Shown: positions 7,617 to 15,275 of the stretch, piece by piece
Position numbering within the stretch: the stretch's first letter is position 1
Layout: the number at the start of each line of letters is the position of its first letter
From: Chryseobacterium gleum
Lineage (GTDB): Bacteria; Bacteroidota; Bacteroidia; Flavobacteriales; Flavobacteriaceae
Assembly: GCA_945897915.1 (NCBI GenBank)
Contig: CAMDGB010000002.1
Coordinates: 102,430 to 166,429 of the forward strand
Direction of reading: 5' to 3'
DNA: 64,000 nucleotides
Position numbers and translations under genes: made by a program
Notes under the pieces: model-generated
The model's database searches: none
What the model was told of the DNA's origin: nothing
What the model saw: the letters and a program-made list of their open reading frames with translations, nothing else

Positions 7617-8978
7617 TTAATTATAATAATCGTATCCCAAATACGGCACATCAAATTCTTTAAAAACTACGCCATACTTTTCTAATTCTTCTAAAATTGG
7701 CAGATATACTTCTTTAGAAATAGGCAATTGCACACCTGTAGTTTGTATCTCGCTATTTAATATTTTCAAAGTGGCAATGGCTACTGGTAATCCCACAGTT
7801 TTTGCCATCGCTGTATATGTTTGATCGTCTCCTAAACAAACCATTGTGGAATCAATTTGTTTTTGTTCGCCATTTATTTCATAACCAATTTTATGATACA
7901 TCACAATCATGTCTTTATCTTCAGGTTGTAATGTCCATTTGTATGACAATATTTTTTCTAACATTTGAGCAGGCGTGGCATTTTTTAAACCCGTAACTAC
8001 CGATTTATTAAATAAATCTAACTCTAAAAGTTTGTCCCAAATTACATCGTCTTGATCTATTTTTAATTGATGTCTGAATTTAATTTCTACAGAGTCTGTT
8101 GGGTGATAAGGCAAAAATAAATTCACAAAATCTCGATTACTCATGTGTTCAGAATCATCAATAATATAGGTGTCGTCTGTCATGCCTAATTGCACAAAAA
8201 CATCCCAAGCTTTTGAAAAACCAACTCTTCTGATGGTTCCACGATAACATGTGTCTACATTTTGTAATCCATAAACTTCTCTATATTTTAAGGAATCTCT
8301 GTTAGCGTAGGCTTCAAATCGTCCAAAACCTTCTACTTCTAAAAATTCTGTTCTTCTAAATAATTTATGATAAGGAATATATTTATAAGTACCTTCTTGT
8401 ATAAATTTTGCCGCGCCGCCTTGCCCAGCTAAAACAACATTTCTTGGGTTCCATGTAAATTTATAATTCCATAAATTGGTATCGCTTTCAGGTGCTACTA
8501 ATCCGCCACAAAAAGATTCAAAAAGTATTATTTTTCCGCCTTTACTTTTAATTTCGTCCATAATTTTCATGGCACTCATGTGGTCTATTCCTGGATCTAA
8601 ACCAATTTCATTCATCAATACAATTTGGCTTTCTTTAGCTTGAAAATCTAAACTTTTCATTTCTTCACTAATGTATGATGCTGTAATCATGTTTTTTTTA
8701 TACAGAATACAATCTTTAGCAACTTCTATGTGAAGATGAGCCGGTAGCATTGAAATAACAATATCCGCTTGTTGAATTTCTTGTTTACGCTGAAATTCAT
8801 TGCAAACATCAAAAAAAATGGCCCGCGCATTTTTATGATTTTCAGTTTTCTTATTGGCTAATTCTTCGGATAAATCAGCAATTGTAAGTAACAATTTTTC
8901 GGCGTCTGATTTATCTAATAAATATTTTATAAGTGAAGAGGCAGATCGACCTGCTCCTATAATTAATATCTTTCTCAT
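7617..8978 (-). CDS. Saccharopine dehydrogenase family protein
   Basis: 453-residue protein with an N-terminal NAD(P)-binding Rossmann fold (ILIIGAGRSASSLIKYLL, residues 4-21), the SMLPAHLH segment, and the saccharopine-dehydrogenase catalytic and C-terminal region, including MNEIGLDPGIDHMSAM and LVAPESDTNLWNYKFTWNPRNV. In this lineage such proteins are usually annotated as saccharopine dehydrogenase or saccharopine reductase, suggesting a role in lysine degradation by the saccharopine route, but no other lysine-pathway gene is nearby to confirm the substrate. Upstream on its strand there is only a one-mismatch promoter box (TACCTTCG). No lysine-riboswitch-like structure was seen. Confidence 0.88.
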   Translation of the reverse strand: MRKILIIGAGRSASSLIKYLLDKSDAEKLLLTIADLSEELANKKTENHKNARAIFFDVCNEFQRKQEIQQADIVISMLPAHLHIEVAKDCILYKKNMITASYISEEMKSLDFQAKESQIVLMNEIGLDPGIDHMSAMKIMDEIKSKGGKIILFESFCGGLVAPESDTNLWNYKFTWNPRNVVLAGQGGAAKFIQEGTYKYIPYHKLFRRTEFLEVEGFGRFEAYANRDSLKYREVYGLQNVDTCYRGTIRRVGFSKAWDVFVQLGMTDDTYIIDDSEHMSNRDFVNLFLPYHPTDSVEIKFRHQLKIDQDDVIWDKLLELDLFNKSVVTGLKNATPAQMLEKILSYKWTLQPEDKDMIVMYHKIGYEINGEQKQIDSTMVCLGDDQTYTAMAKTVGLPVAIATLKILNSEIQTTGVQLPISKEVYLPILEELEKYGVVFKEFDVPYLGYDYYN

Positions 8979-9067
8979 TTTACTATAATATCACACGAAG
9001 GTAATGAAATGTTATATTTCTAAAAAATAAAAACAAGCATTTATAAAAAACTTGTTTTGAGGTTTAT

Positions 9068-9075
9068 TATATTTG
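9068..9075 (+). promoter_or_regulatory. -7 promoter box of the DUF423 gene
   Basis: TATATTTG fits TAnnTTTG, 21 bases before the ATG at 9097. An 8-base inverted repeat (AAAACAAG at 9030 / CTTGTTTT at 9051) lies just upstream, where the -33 element would be; no TTG with the right spacing was found. Confidence 0.5.
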
Positions 9076-9096
9076 TGAAGAGATAAAACAAAATCC

Positions 9097-9480
9097 ATGG
9101 AAAAGAAAATACTACTTGCAGCATGTGCTTTGGGCTTTTTAGCAATTATATTTGGAGCTTTTGGCGCTCATGCCCTAAAAAAAACACTAACTATTGAACA
9201 ATTAAATTCTTTTGAAACTGGTGTCAAATATCAAATGTATCACGCCTTATTTTTATTGTTCATTGGCGCGACGCAAATTATTACATTAAAGGAAAAAACA
9301 ATAGTGTTTTATTTGACTTTAATGGGTGTGTTCTTATTTTCAGGGTCCATTTATATATTAACAACTAATAGCTTAACTGGAATTAAATCAAAACTTATTG
9401 GCCCTATAACCCCAATAGGAGGGCTACTTCTTATCCTATCTTGGGGATATTTATTTTACGCTATTTTAACGAAAAAATAA
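9097..9480 (+). CDS. DUF423 family membrane protein
   Basis: 127-residue integral membrane protein of the DUF423 family (YwdK/YgdD-like), function unknown. Four hydrophobic segments are visible, and the family signature near the N-terminus is clear: FGAFGAHALKK at about residues 20-30, followed by FETGVKYQMYHALFLL at about 39-54. The C-terminal part contains GPITPIGGLLLILSWGYL. It has its own promoter box, and pckA, 72 bases downstream, also has one, so the two are likely separate units. Confidence 0.93.
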   Translation: MEKKILLAACALGFLAIIFGAFGAHALKKTLTIEQLNSFETGVKYQMYHALFLLFIGATQIITLKEKTIVFYLTLMGVFLFSGSIYILTTNSLTGIKSKLIGPITPIGGLLLILSWGYLFYAILTKK

Positions 9481-9510
9481 CAGAAAACGCGTAATTGTCA
9501 AATTATTGTT

Positions 9511-9518
9511 TAATTTTG
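9511..9518 (+). promoter_or_regulatory. -7 promoter box of pckA
   Basis: TAATTTTG fits TAnnTTTG, 35 bases before the pckA ATG at 9553. An upstream TTG exists at 9495-9497, but its 13-base spacing is short. Confidence 0.5.
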
Positions 9519-9552
9519 CACTTCAAACAAAAGCAACATAACTAATAATTTT

Positions 9553-11178
9553 ATGGATACCTACGCTCAATTTACGAAATCGATTTCGTTAGAAAAATAT
9601 GGAATCAAAAATGTTACAGAAATCGTATATAACCCCTCATACGATTTACTTTATAACGAAGAATTAAACACCAACCTAAAAGGTTATGAAAAAGGTCAAT
9701 TAACAGAACTTGGTGCTGTTAATGTGATGACAGGTGAATTTACAGGCCGTTCCCCAAAAGACAAATATATCGTAAAAGACAGCACGACAGAAAATACCAT
9801 TTGGTGGAATTCTGAAAAAGCCGTTAACGACAACAAGCCCATTTCAACAGCAACTTGGAATGCATTAAAAGAAACTACAGCTTCCCAATTATCTGGAAAA
9901 AGACTTTTTGTAATAGATGCATTTTGTGGTGCCAACGAAAATACACGATTAAAAGTTAGATTTATAATGGAAGTGGCTTGGCAAGCACATTTTGTAACAA
10001 ATATGTTTATCAGACCAACTAATGAAGAGTTAGCAAACTTTGGCGAACCAGTTTTTGTGGTGATGAACGGCTCTAAAACATCATTTAAAGATTATGCCGC
10101 ACACGGATTAAATTCGGAAGTGTACGTTGCCTTTAATTTAACAGAAAAAATTCAGTTAATTGGTGGTACTTGGTACGGTGGCGAAATGAAAAAAGGCCTT
10201 TTTGCTTTAATGAATTATTACTTACCCTTACAAGGAATTTCATCGATGCATTGCTCTGCAAATAAAGGAAAAGATGGCGATGTTGCCGTTTTCTTCGGAC
10301 TTTCTGGAACAGGAAAAACAACTTTATCAACAGATCCAAAACGCGAATTAATCGGCGATGACGAACATGGATGGGACAATGATGGTGTGTTTAACTTCGA
10401 AGGTGGTTGCTATGCAAAAACAATCGATTTAAGTGCCGCAAACGAACCTGATATTTTTAAAGCAATAAAAAAAGATGCGTTGTTAGAAAATGTTACCGTT
10501 GATGCCAATGGTAAAATTGATTTCAAAGATGGATCTGTAACGCAGAATACTCGTGTTTCTTACCCTATTTATCATATTGACAATATTGTAAAACCTATTT
10601 CTAAGGCGGGACATGCTACTAAGGTTATCTTTCTAACCGCAGACGCTTTTGGAGTGATGCCGCCTGTTTCAAAATTAACTCCTGAGCAAACTAAATATTA
10701 TTTTTTATCCGGATTTACAGCAAAATTAGCAGGTACTGAAAGAGGTGTTACACAACCAGAGCCAACGTTTTCGGCATGTTTTGGAAAAGCTTTTTTAACT
10801 TTACATCCAACAAAATATGGGGAAGAGTTAGTAAAAAAATTGGAAGAACACCAAGCTACTGCCTATATGGTAAATACAGGCTGGAATGGTACTGGAAAGC
10901 GGATTTCAATTAAAGATACTCGTGCTATAATTGATGCAATTTTAGACGGTTCAATTGAAAAAGCAGCTACTACAATTGTGCCCGTTTTTAATTTTGAAGT
11001 GCCTACTTCATTACACGATGTTGATGATACTATTTTGGATCCAAGAAATACCTATGCGAATCCTGCAGAATGGGATACAAAAGCAGCAGATTTAGCTTCT
11101 CGTTTTATTAAGAATTTTGTCCAATATACAGATAATAAAGAAGGCGCTGTTTTAGTAGAAGCGGGTCCAAAATTATAA
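9553..11178 (+). CDS. pckA: Phosphoenolpyruvate carboxykinase (ATP)
   Basis: Cytosolic enzyme converting oxaloacetate and ATP to phosphoenolpyruvate and CO2, the gluconeogenic entry step. The 541-residue length fits the ATP-dependent family. Visible motifs: the substrate-site segment [12 protein letters not shown] (about residues 58-69), the kinase-1a P-loop GLSGTGKT at 249-256, the metal-binding LIGDDEHGW that follows, and the nucleotide-binding [12 protein letters not shown] near residue 440. The sequence looks complete and catalytically intact. It has its own promoter box and is followed by two hairpins in series. Confidence 0.98.
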   Translation: MDTYAQFTKSISLEKYGIKNVTEIVYNPSYDLLYNEELNTNLKGYEKGQLTELGAVNVMTGEFTGRSPKDKYIVKDSTTENTIWWNSEKAVNDNKPISTATWNALKETTASQLSGKRLFVIDAFCGANENTRLKVRFIMEVAWQAHFVTNMFIRPTNEELANFGEPVFVVMNGSKTSFKDYAAHGLNSEVYVAFNLTEKIQLIGGTWYGGEMKKGLFALMNYYLPLQGISSMHCSANKGKDGDVAVFFGLSGTGKTTLSTDPKRELIGDDEHGWDNDGVFNFEGGCYAKTIDLSAANEPDIFKAIKKDALLENVTVDANGKIDFKDGSVTQNTRVSYPIYHIDNIVKPISKAGHATKVIFLTADAFGVMPPVSKLTPEQTKYYFLSGFTAKLAGTERGVTQPEPTFSACFGKAFLTLHPTKYGEELVKKLEEHQATAYMVNTGWNGTGKRISIKDTRAIIDAILDGSIEKAATTIVPVFNFEVPTSLHDVDDTILDPRNTYANPAEWDTKAADLASRFIKNFVQYTDNKEGAVLVEAGPKL

Positions 11179-11204
11179 AACCTAACAAATTAAAACTTGC
11201 TTAT

Positions 11205-11235
11205 AAAACGTCTTGAATATCAAGACGTTTTTTTT
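11205..11235 (+). terminator. Terminator hairpin after pckA
   Basis: Arms AAACGTCTTGA / TCAAGACGTTT with loop ATA and a run of eight T, 27 bases after the pckA stop. Confidence 0.85.
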
Positions 11236-11240
11236 GCACA

Positions 11241-11271
11241 AAAAAAGCGTTCCTATCTGAACGCTTTTTTT
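11241..11271. terminator. Bidirectional terminator between pckA and hemD
   Basis: Arms AAAAAAGCGTTC / GAACGCTTTTTT with a 6-base loop. T-runs face both ways, so it can serve the minus-strand hemD operon and back up the pckA terminator just before it. Confidence 0.85.
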
Positions 11272-11288
11272 AATTTATATATAAAAAA

Positions 11289-12047
11289 TTATTTTCCTTT
11301 ATTTGCTTCTGCCACATATTTTTCCAAAGCACCTGTCATGGATGGTGTTCCTGGAGCTGGTGCTAAAATATCTACCCGTAATCCATGATCTAAAGCTTCT
11401 TTCTGAGTGGTTGGCCCAAATACAGCAATTCTAGTATTATTTTGCTCAAAATTTGGAAAATTCATAAACAACGATTTTATTCCTGTTGGACTAAAGAAGG
11501 CCAACACATCATAATAAACGTCTTTTAAATCAGATAAGTCACTCATTACTGTTTTATAGAAAATCCCTTGTTTCCAATCTACTTTTAAACCATCAAGTGT
11601 TTGAGGAACATCATGATTCAATTGATCTGTATTTGGCAATAAAAATTTTTCGTCTTTGTATTTTTTTATAAGCGGTGCTAAATCAGCAAAATCTTTCTGG
11701 CCAACATAAATCTTACGTTTTCTGTATACTACATATTTTTGTAAATAAAACGCAACTGCTTCAGATTGACAAAAGTATTTTAAATCTTCAGGGATTTTAT
11801 ACCTCATTTCTTCGGCAACTCTAAAAAAATGATCAATAGCATTTTTACTAGTAAATATAATTGCTGTAAAATTGTTCAAATCAATTTTTTGCGTTCTTAC
11901 TTCCTTAGCTGAAACGCCTTCAATATGAATAAAAGGTCTAAAATCAATTTTAACCTTAAATTTATTTTGCAAATCGTGATATGGAGAATTGTCCACTTTT
12001 GGTTCTGGTTGTGAAACCAAAATCGTTTTTACTTTCAAATTTGACAT
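11289..12047 (-). CDS. hemD: Uroporphyrinogen-III synthase
   Basis: Cyclises hydroxymethylbilane to uroporphyrinogen III in the tetrapyrrole pathway. Sequence conservation in HemD is low, but the 252-residue protein has the bilobed pattern: N-terminal KTILVSQPEPK, the FTAIIFTSKNAIDHFF segment, and the C-terminal half with VLAFFSPTGIKSLF, IAVFGPTTQKEAL and the ending PSMTGALEKYV. The ATG at 12047 (MSNLKVKTIL) is preferred over the TTG three codons upstream. DUF4271 ends 13 bases upstream on the same strand, an arrangement I know from other flavobacteria, so the two are probably one operon. Confidence 0.88.
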   Translation of the reverse strand: MSNLKVKTILVSQPEPKVDNSPYHDLQNKFKVKIDFRPFIHIEGVSAKEVRTQKIDLNNFTAIIFTSKNAIDHFFRVAEEMRYKIPEDLKYFCQSEAVAFYLQKYVVYRKRKIYVGQKDFADLAPLIKKYKDEKFLLPNTDQLNHDVPQTLDGLKVDWKQGIFYKTVMSDLSDLKDVYYDVLAFFSPTGIKSLFMNFPNFEQNNTRIAVFGPTTQKEALDHGLRVDILAPAPGTPSMTGALEKYVAEANKGK

Positions 12048-12060
12048 ATCTAACAAATTC

Positions 12061-12726
12061 CTAATTTTTCGTTACCCAATAGTACATGAAATAATATGGT
12101 AGTATTTCAAGCGTGCAAAGATATAAAATAAAATAAAACAATTTGTCTAAAATTGTCTTTTGATATGTTTTTACCAGAAAATAGTATGTAAAAACGTTAT
12201 AAATTAAAAAAATACTTAATACTATATAAAAAACTTCCTTAATTGGCCAAGTATTATAATACAAAACAATATTTATTGGTAATAATACAAATCCTAAAAA
12301 AGCTCTGTAATTTACTTTTATTAGATTAAACTGATCTACTATACTCTCAGAATTTATTGCTGTGCCTATGATTTTTTCAATTAAAAATTTTGATAAAATA
12401 AAAACAAATAAAAATGTAATTATTTGGATATAAGTAATATAATTTTCTGTTTTAGTGTAATTAAAATAACTCAACATCAATAAAATAAAAAACGAAAACG
12501 AAATTAATTGAATAACAAACATTGAAATCGTAAACCAACTCAATAAATTATTAGTGTCTTTATATATCTTATTATACTTTTCAGAATAACCTAATTTAAT
12601 AAACTCATTAAATCTAACTGAGAAAATTGTTTTATTAATAGCAACAATAGCAATTGCTAATACAAATAATAAGGTTGCCCAATCTTTGTTAACTAAAATT
12701 CGTTCTGATATTAGTATGATTTTCAT
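12061..12726 (-). CDS. DUF4271 family membrane protein
   Basis: Multi-pass inner-membrane protein of the DUF4271 family, function unknown. From the ATG at 12726 it is 221 residues (MKIILISERILVNKDWATLL...), with about six or seven hydrophobic segments, such as LLFVLAIAIVAI, FSFFILLMLSYF, ITFLFVFILSKFLIEKI and IVLSIFLIYNVFTYYF. The residues upstream of this ATG (YFFCYFCV) lie in promoter sequence: a TACTTTTG box sits 4 bases before the ATG, so the mRNA may be leaderless. It is followed directly by hemD. No function can be inferred beyond a probable operon with heme synthesis. Confidence 0.85.
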   Translation of the reverse strand: MKIILISERILVNKDWATLLFVLAIAIVAINKTIFSVRFNEFIKLGYSEKYNKIYKDTNNLLSWFTISMFVIQLISFSFFILLMLSYFNYTKTENYITYIQIITFLFVFILSKFLIEKIIGTAINSESIVDQFNLIKVNYRAFLGFVLLPINIVLYYNTWPIKEVFYIVLSIFLIYNVFTYYFLVKTYQKTILDKLFYFILYLCTLEILPYYFMYYWVTKN

Positions 12727-12730
12727 GACA

Positions 12731-12738
12731 CAAAAGTA
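12731..12738 (-). promoter_or_regulatory. -7 promoter box of DUF4271-hemD
   Basis: TACTTTTG on the minus strand, with four bases (TGTC) to the ATG. It supports the 12726 start and suggests transcription begins at or next to the start codon. Confidence 0.55.
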
Positions 12739-12797
12739 ACAAAAAAAATAACTCAATTAATTATAAAATTATTAAGAAAATAAATATAAAAATAACT

Positions 12798-12805
12798 TAT
12801 TTTTG
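12798..12805 (+). promoter_or_regulatory. -7 promoter box of the glycosyltransferase-pyrC operon
   Basis: TATTTTTG fits TAnnTTTG, 18 bases before the ATG at 12824. The upstream side is almost pure A/T, with no TTG at the expected spacing. Confidence 0.5.
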
Positions 12806-12823
12806 TAAAGAAATTAAAATAAC

Positions 12824-13546
12824 ATGTCAGCAGGAATAGTAATTATACCTACATATAACGAAATTGAAAATATTGAACGGATTATCCACGCTGTTTTTCA
12901 ACTACCTTCAAGCTTCCACGTATTAATTGTGGATGATAATTCGCCAGATGAAACGTTTCAAAAAGTTGCCGAATTACAAAAACAATATCCTGAAAAATTA
13001 TTTTTAGAAGTTAGAACTAAAAAATCAGGTTTAGGAACCGCTTATGTTCATGGTTTTAAATGGGCTTTATCTCATAATTATGAATATATTTACGAAATGG
13101 ATGCTGATTTTTCTCACAATCCAAACGATTTAGAAAAATTATATTTGGCTTGTCAAAACGGTGCCGATGTGGCAATTGGTTCAAGATATTCCAAAGGTGT
13201 AAATGTAGTTAATTGGCCTTTAAGCAGAGTATTAATGTCCTATTTTGCTTCTGTTTATGTAAAATTTATTACCGGAATGCAAATTCATGATGCCACGGCA
13301 GGATTCATTTGTTATAAACGAATTGTTTTAGAAACCATAAATATTGATAAAATTAAATTTGTAGGATACGCATTTCAAATTGAGATGAAATACCGTGCCT
13401 TTGTAAATAAATTTAAAATTGAAGAAGTCCCAATTATTTTTACAGACCGAACGTTAGGCGAATCTAAAATGAGTGGCGCAATTATCCGTGAAGCTGTAAT
13501 TGGTGTCATCATGTTACGAATTAGAAAAATATTTAAAAAACTATAA
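12824..13546 (+). CDS. Polyprenol monophosphomannose synthase-like glycosyltransferase
   Basis: GT2-family (GT-A fold) glycosyltransferase of the dolichol-phosphate mannose synthase type, 240 residues, expected to move a sugar from an NDP donor to a polyprenyl phosphate at the inner membrane. Motifs: IIPTYNEIENIERI (residues 6-19), VDDNSPDET (about 38-46), the donor/metal motif MDADFSHNP (about 92-100) and IGSRYSKGV. No C-terminal membrane helices follow, as in the soluble single-domain form. The stop codon is immediately followed by the pyrC ATG (TAAATG), so the two are translationally linked. The sugar specificity is not visible in the sequence. Confidence 0.9.
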   Translation: MSAGIVIIPTYNEIENIERIIHAVFQLPSSFHVLIVDDNSPDETFQKVAELQKQYPEKLFLEVRTKKSGLGTAYVHGFKWALSHNYEYIYEMDADFSHNPNDLEKLYLACQNGADVAIGSRYSKGVNVVNWPLSRVLMSYFASVYVKFITGMQIHDATAGFICYKRIVLETINIDKIKFVGYAFQIEMKYRAFVNKFKIEEVPIIFTDRTLGESKMSGAIIREAVIGVIMLRIRKIFKKL

Positions 13547-14887
13547 ATGAGTACATTTTTAATTAAAAATGCAAGAATTGTAAATGAAGGGAACATCTTT
13601 GAAGGAGATGTGTTAATTGAAAATGAAATCATCCGTCAGATTGCAAATAATATAAGTGCTAAATCTTCGGAGTGTATAATTATTGATGCAGAAGGTAGTT
13701 TTTTAATCCCCGGTGTCATTGATGATCAAGTGCATTTTAGAGAGCCAGGACTGACGCACAAAGGCGACATTGCATCAGAAAGTAAAGCCGCTGTTGCTGG
13801 TGGAATTACGTCTTACATTGAACAACCTAATACCGTACCAAATGCTGTAACTCAGGAACTTTTGGAAGAAAAATATCAAATTGCTTCCAAAACATCTCAT
13901 GCCAACTATTCTTTTATGATGGGTGGTACCAATGATAATTTAGAAGAAATTTTAAAAACCAATCCTAAAAATGTAGCCGGTTTAAAACTGTTTTTAGGCT
14001 CCTCTACTGGTGATATGTTAGTAGATAGTTCTGCATCTTTAGAAAAAATATTTTCTAATACGAAGCTTCTAATTGCCGTGCATAGCGAAGACGAAACTAT
14101 TGTAAAAAATAATTTAGCGAAGTTCAAAGAAATTTACGGTGATGACATTCCAGTAACGAAACATCCAGAAATTAGAAGTGTAGCTGCTTGTTATGAATCT
14201 ACAGTTAGGGTTATTGAATTGGCCAAAAAAACCGGAGCAAGATTGCATGTTTTTCATATTTCAACGGCTAAAGAATTAGACTTATTTACAAATAAAATGC
14301 CGCTTGAAAAAAAGCAAATTACTGCTGAAGTTTGCATCCATCACTTGTGGTTTACAGATGCAGATTATGAAACTAAGGGCTCATTAATTAAATGGAATCC
14401 GGCAGTTAAAACGCAAGAAGATAAGGACGCCCTTTGGAAAGCGTTATTAGATGATAGAATTGATGTTATTGCCACAGATCATGCGCCACATACTTTAGAA
14501 GAAAAATCAAATCCATATACAACTTGCCCATCAGGCGGGCCATTAGTTCAGCATGCTTTAGTAGCGATGATGGAAGCCTATAATAAAGGTAAAATTTCCA
14601 TGGAAAAAATTGTAGAAAAAATGTGTCATAATCCCGCGAAAATTTTCAAAATAGAAAATCGTGGTTTTATTAAAGAAGGTTATTTCGCCGATTTAGTTTT
14701 GGTGAATCCACACATGCCTTGGAGTGTAAAAAAAGAGAATATAATTGCAAAATGTGGCTGGTCGCCATTTGAAGGTGTCAGCTTTAAATCGAGAGTAACG
14801 CATACATTTGTGAATGGAAAATTAGTTTATGCCAATGGAAAAGTAAAAGATATTATTGCAGGAGAAAGACTAACTTTTGATAGATAA
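13547..14887 (+). CDS. pyrC: Dihydroorotase
   Basis: Amidohydrolase-superfamily enzyme of pyrimidine synthesis, interconverting carbamoyl aspartate and dihydroorotate; 446 residues, class I type. The substrate-binding HFREPG (63-68), the region of the expected carboxylated lysine (GLKLFLGSSTGDM), the HVFHIST ligand segment and the late catalytic TDHAPHTLEEK motif are present. The first of the two paired metal histidines is replaced: the usual D-x-H-x-H reads D-D-Q-V-H (Gln at residue 61). I recall this substitution as common in Bacteroidota homologues, so the gene need not be defective. It is in an operon with the upstream glycosyltransferase (no gap) and the DUF4296 lipoprotein (5 bases). 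Confidence 0.92.
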   Translation: MSTFLIKNARIVNEGNIFEGDVLIENEIIRQIANNISAKSSECIIIDAEGSFLIPGVIDDQVHFREPGLTHKGDIASESKAAVAGGITSYIEQPNTVPNAVTQELLEEKYQIASKTSHANYSFMMGGTNDNLEEILKTNPKNVAGLKLFLGSSTGDMLVDSSASLEKIFSNTKLLIAVHSEDETIVKNNLAKFKEIYGDDIPVTKHPEIRSVAACYESTVRVIELAKKTGARLHVFHISTAKELDLFTNKMPLEKKQITAEVCIHHLWFTDADYETKGSLIKWNPAVKTQEDKDALWKALLDDRIDVIATDHAPHTLEEKSNPYTTCPSGGPLVQHALVAMMEAYNKGKISMEKIVEKMCHNPAKIFKIENRGFIKEGYFADLVLVNPHMPWSVKKENIIAKCGWSPFEGVSFKSRVTHTFVNGKLVYANGKVKDIIAGERLTFDR

Positions 14888-14892
14888 TAACA

Positions 14893-15222
14893 ATGAAAAA
14901 AATAATTTATATAACTATTTTTTTAGGGTTTTTAGCGTGTAACGAAAATCCTGTGAAACCGCCTAAAAAACTTTTGGATGAAGCAACTATGGAAAATATT
15001 TTATACGATGTAGCTATTTTACAAGCCGCTAATATTAATGCCTCAGAAATTTTACAAGCAAACAAAATTGATGCTAAAAACTACATTTATAAAAAATACA
15101 AAATAGATAGTGCTACTTATCATCAAAATAACAGATATTATGCCGCAGAAGTTAACAATTACAAACACATGCACAAACGCATTTTAGCTCGACTTGAAGA
15201 ACACCAAAATACTAAAAAATAA
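14893..15222 (+). CDS. DUF4296 family lipoprotein
   Basis: 109-residue lipoprotein. The N-terminus is a lipoprotein signal (KKIIYITIFLGFLAC, with Cys at about residue 16). The mature part shows the DUF4296 pattern: KPPKKLLDEATMENILYDVA early, then YIYKKYKIDSATYHQNNRYYA. Function unknown. Only 5 bases separate it from pyrC, and the glycosyltransferase-pyrC-DUF4296 order is, from memory, conserved in flavobacteria; this is neighbourhood, not evidence of a pyrimidine role. A strong bidirectional terminator follows immediately. Confidence 0.9.
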   Translation: MKKIIYITIFLGFLACNENPVKPPKKLLDEATMENILYDVAILQAANINASEILQANKIDAKNYIYKKYKIDSATYHQNNRYYAAEVNNYKHMHKRILARLEEHQNTKK

Positions 15223-15260
15223 AAAAAACGCCAAATTCACTTGAATTTGGCGTTTTTTTA
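15223..15260. terminator. Bidirectional terminator between DUF4296 gene and glyS
   Basis: Arms AACGCCAAATTCA / TGAATTTGGCGTT with a 2-base loop, flanked by A and T runs on both sides. It serves two convergent genes. Confidence 0.9.
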
Positions 15261-15275
15261 TTTGTGCTGAACGTA

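Noticed and set aside
8979..9067. Lysine riboswitch upstream of the saccharopine-dehydrogenase-like gene
   Set aside because: The gap is short and AT-rich and lacks any multi-helix structure.
11197..11388. Open frame of 63 residues after pckA
   Set aside because: It runs through two terminator hairpins and the end of hemD.
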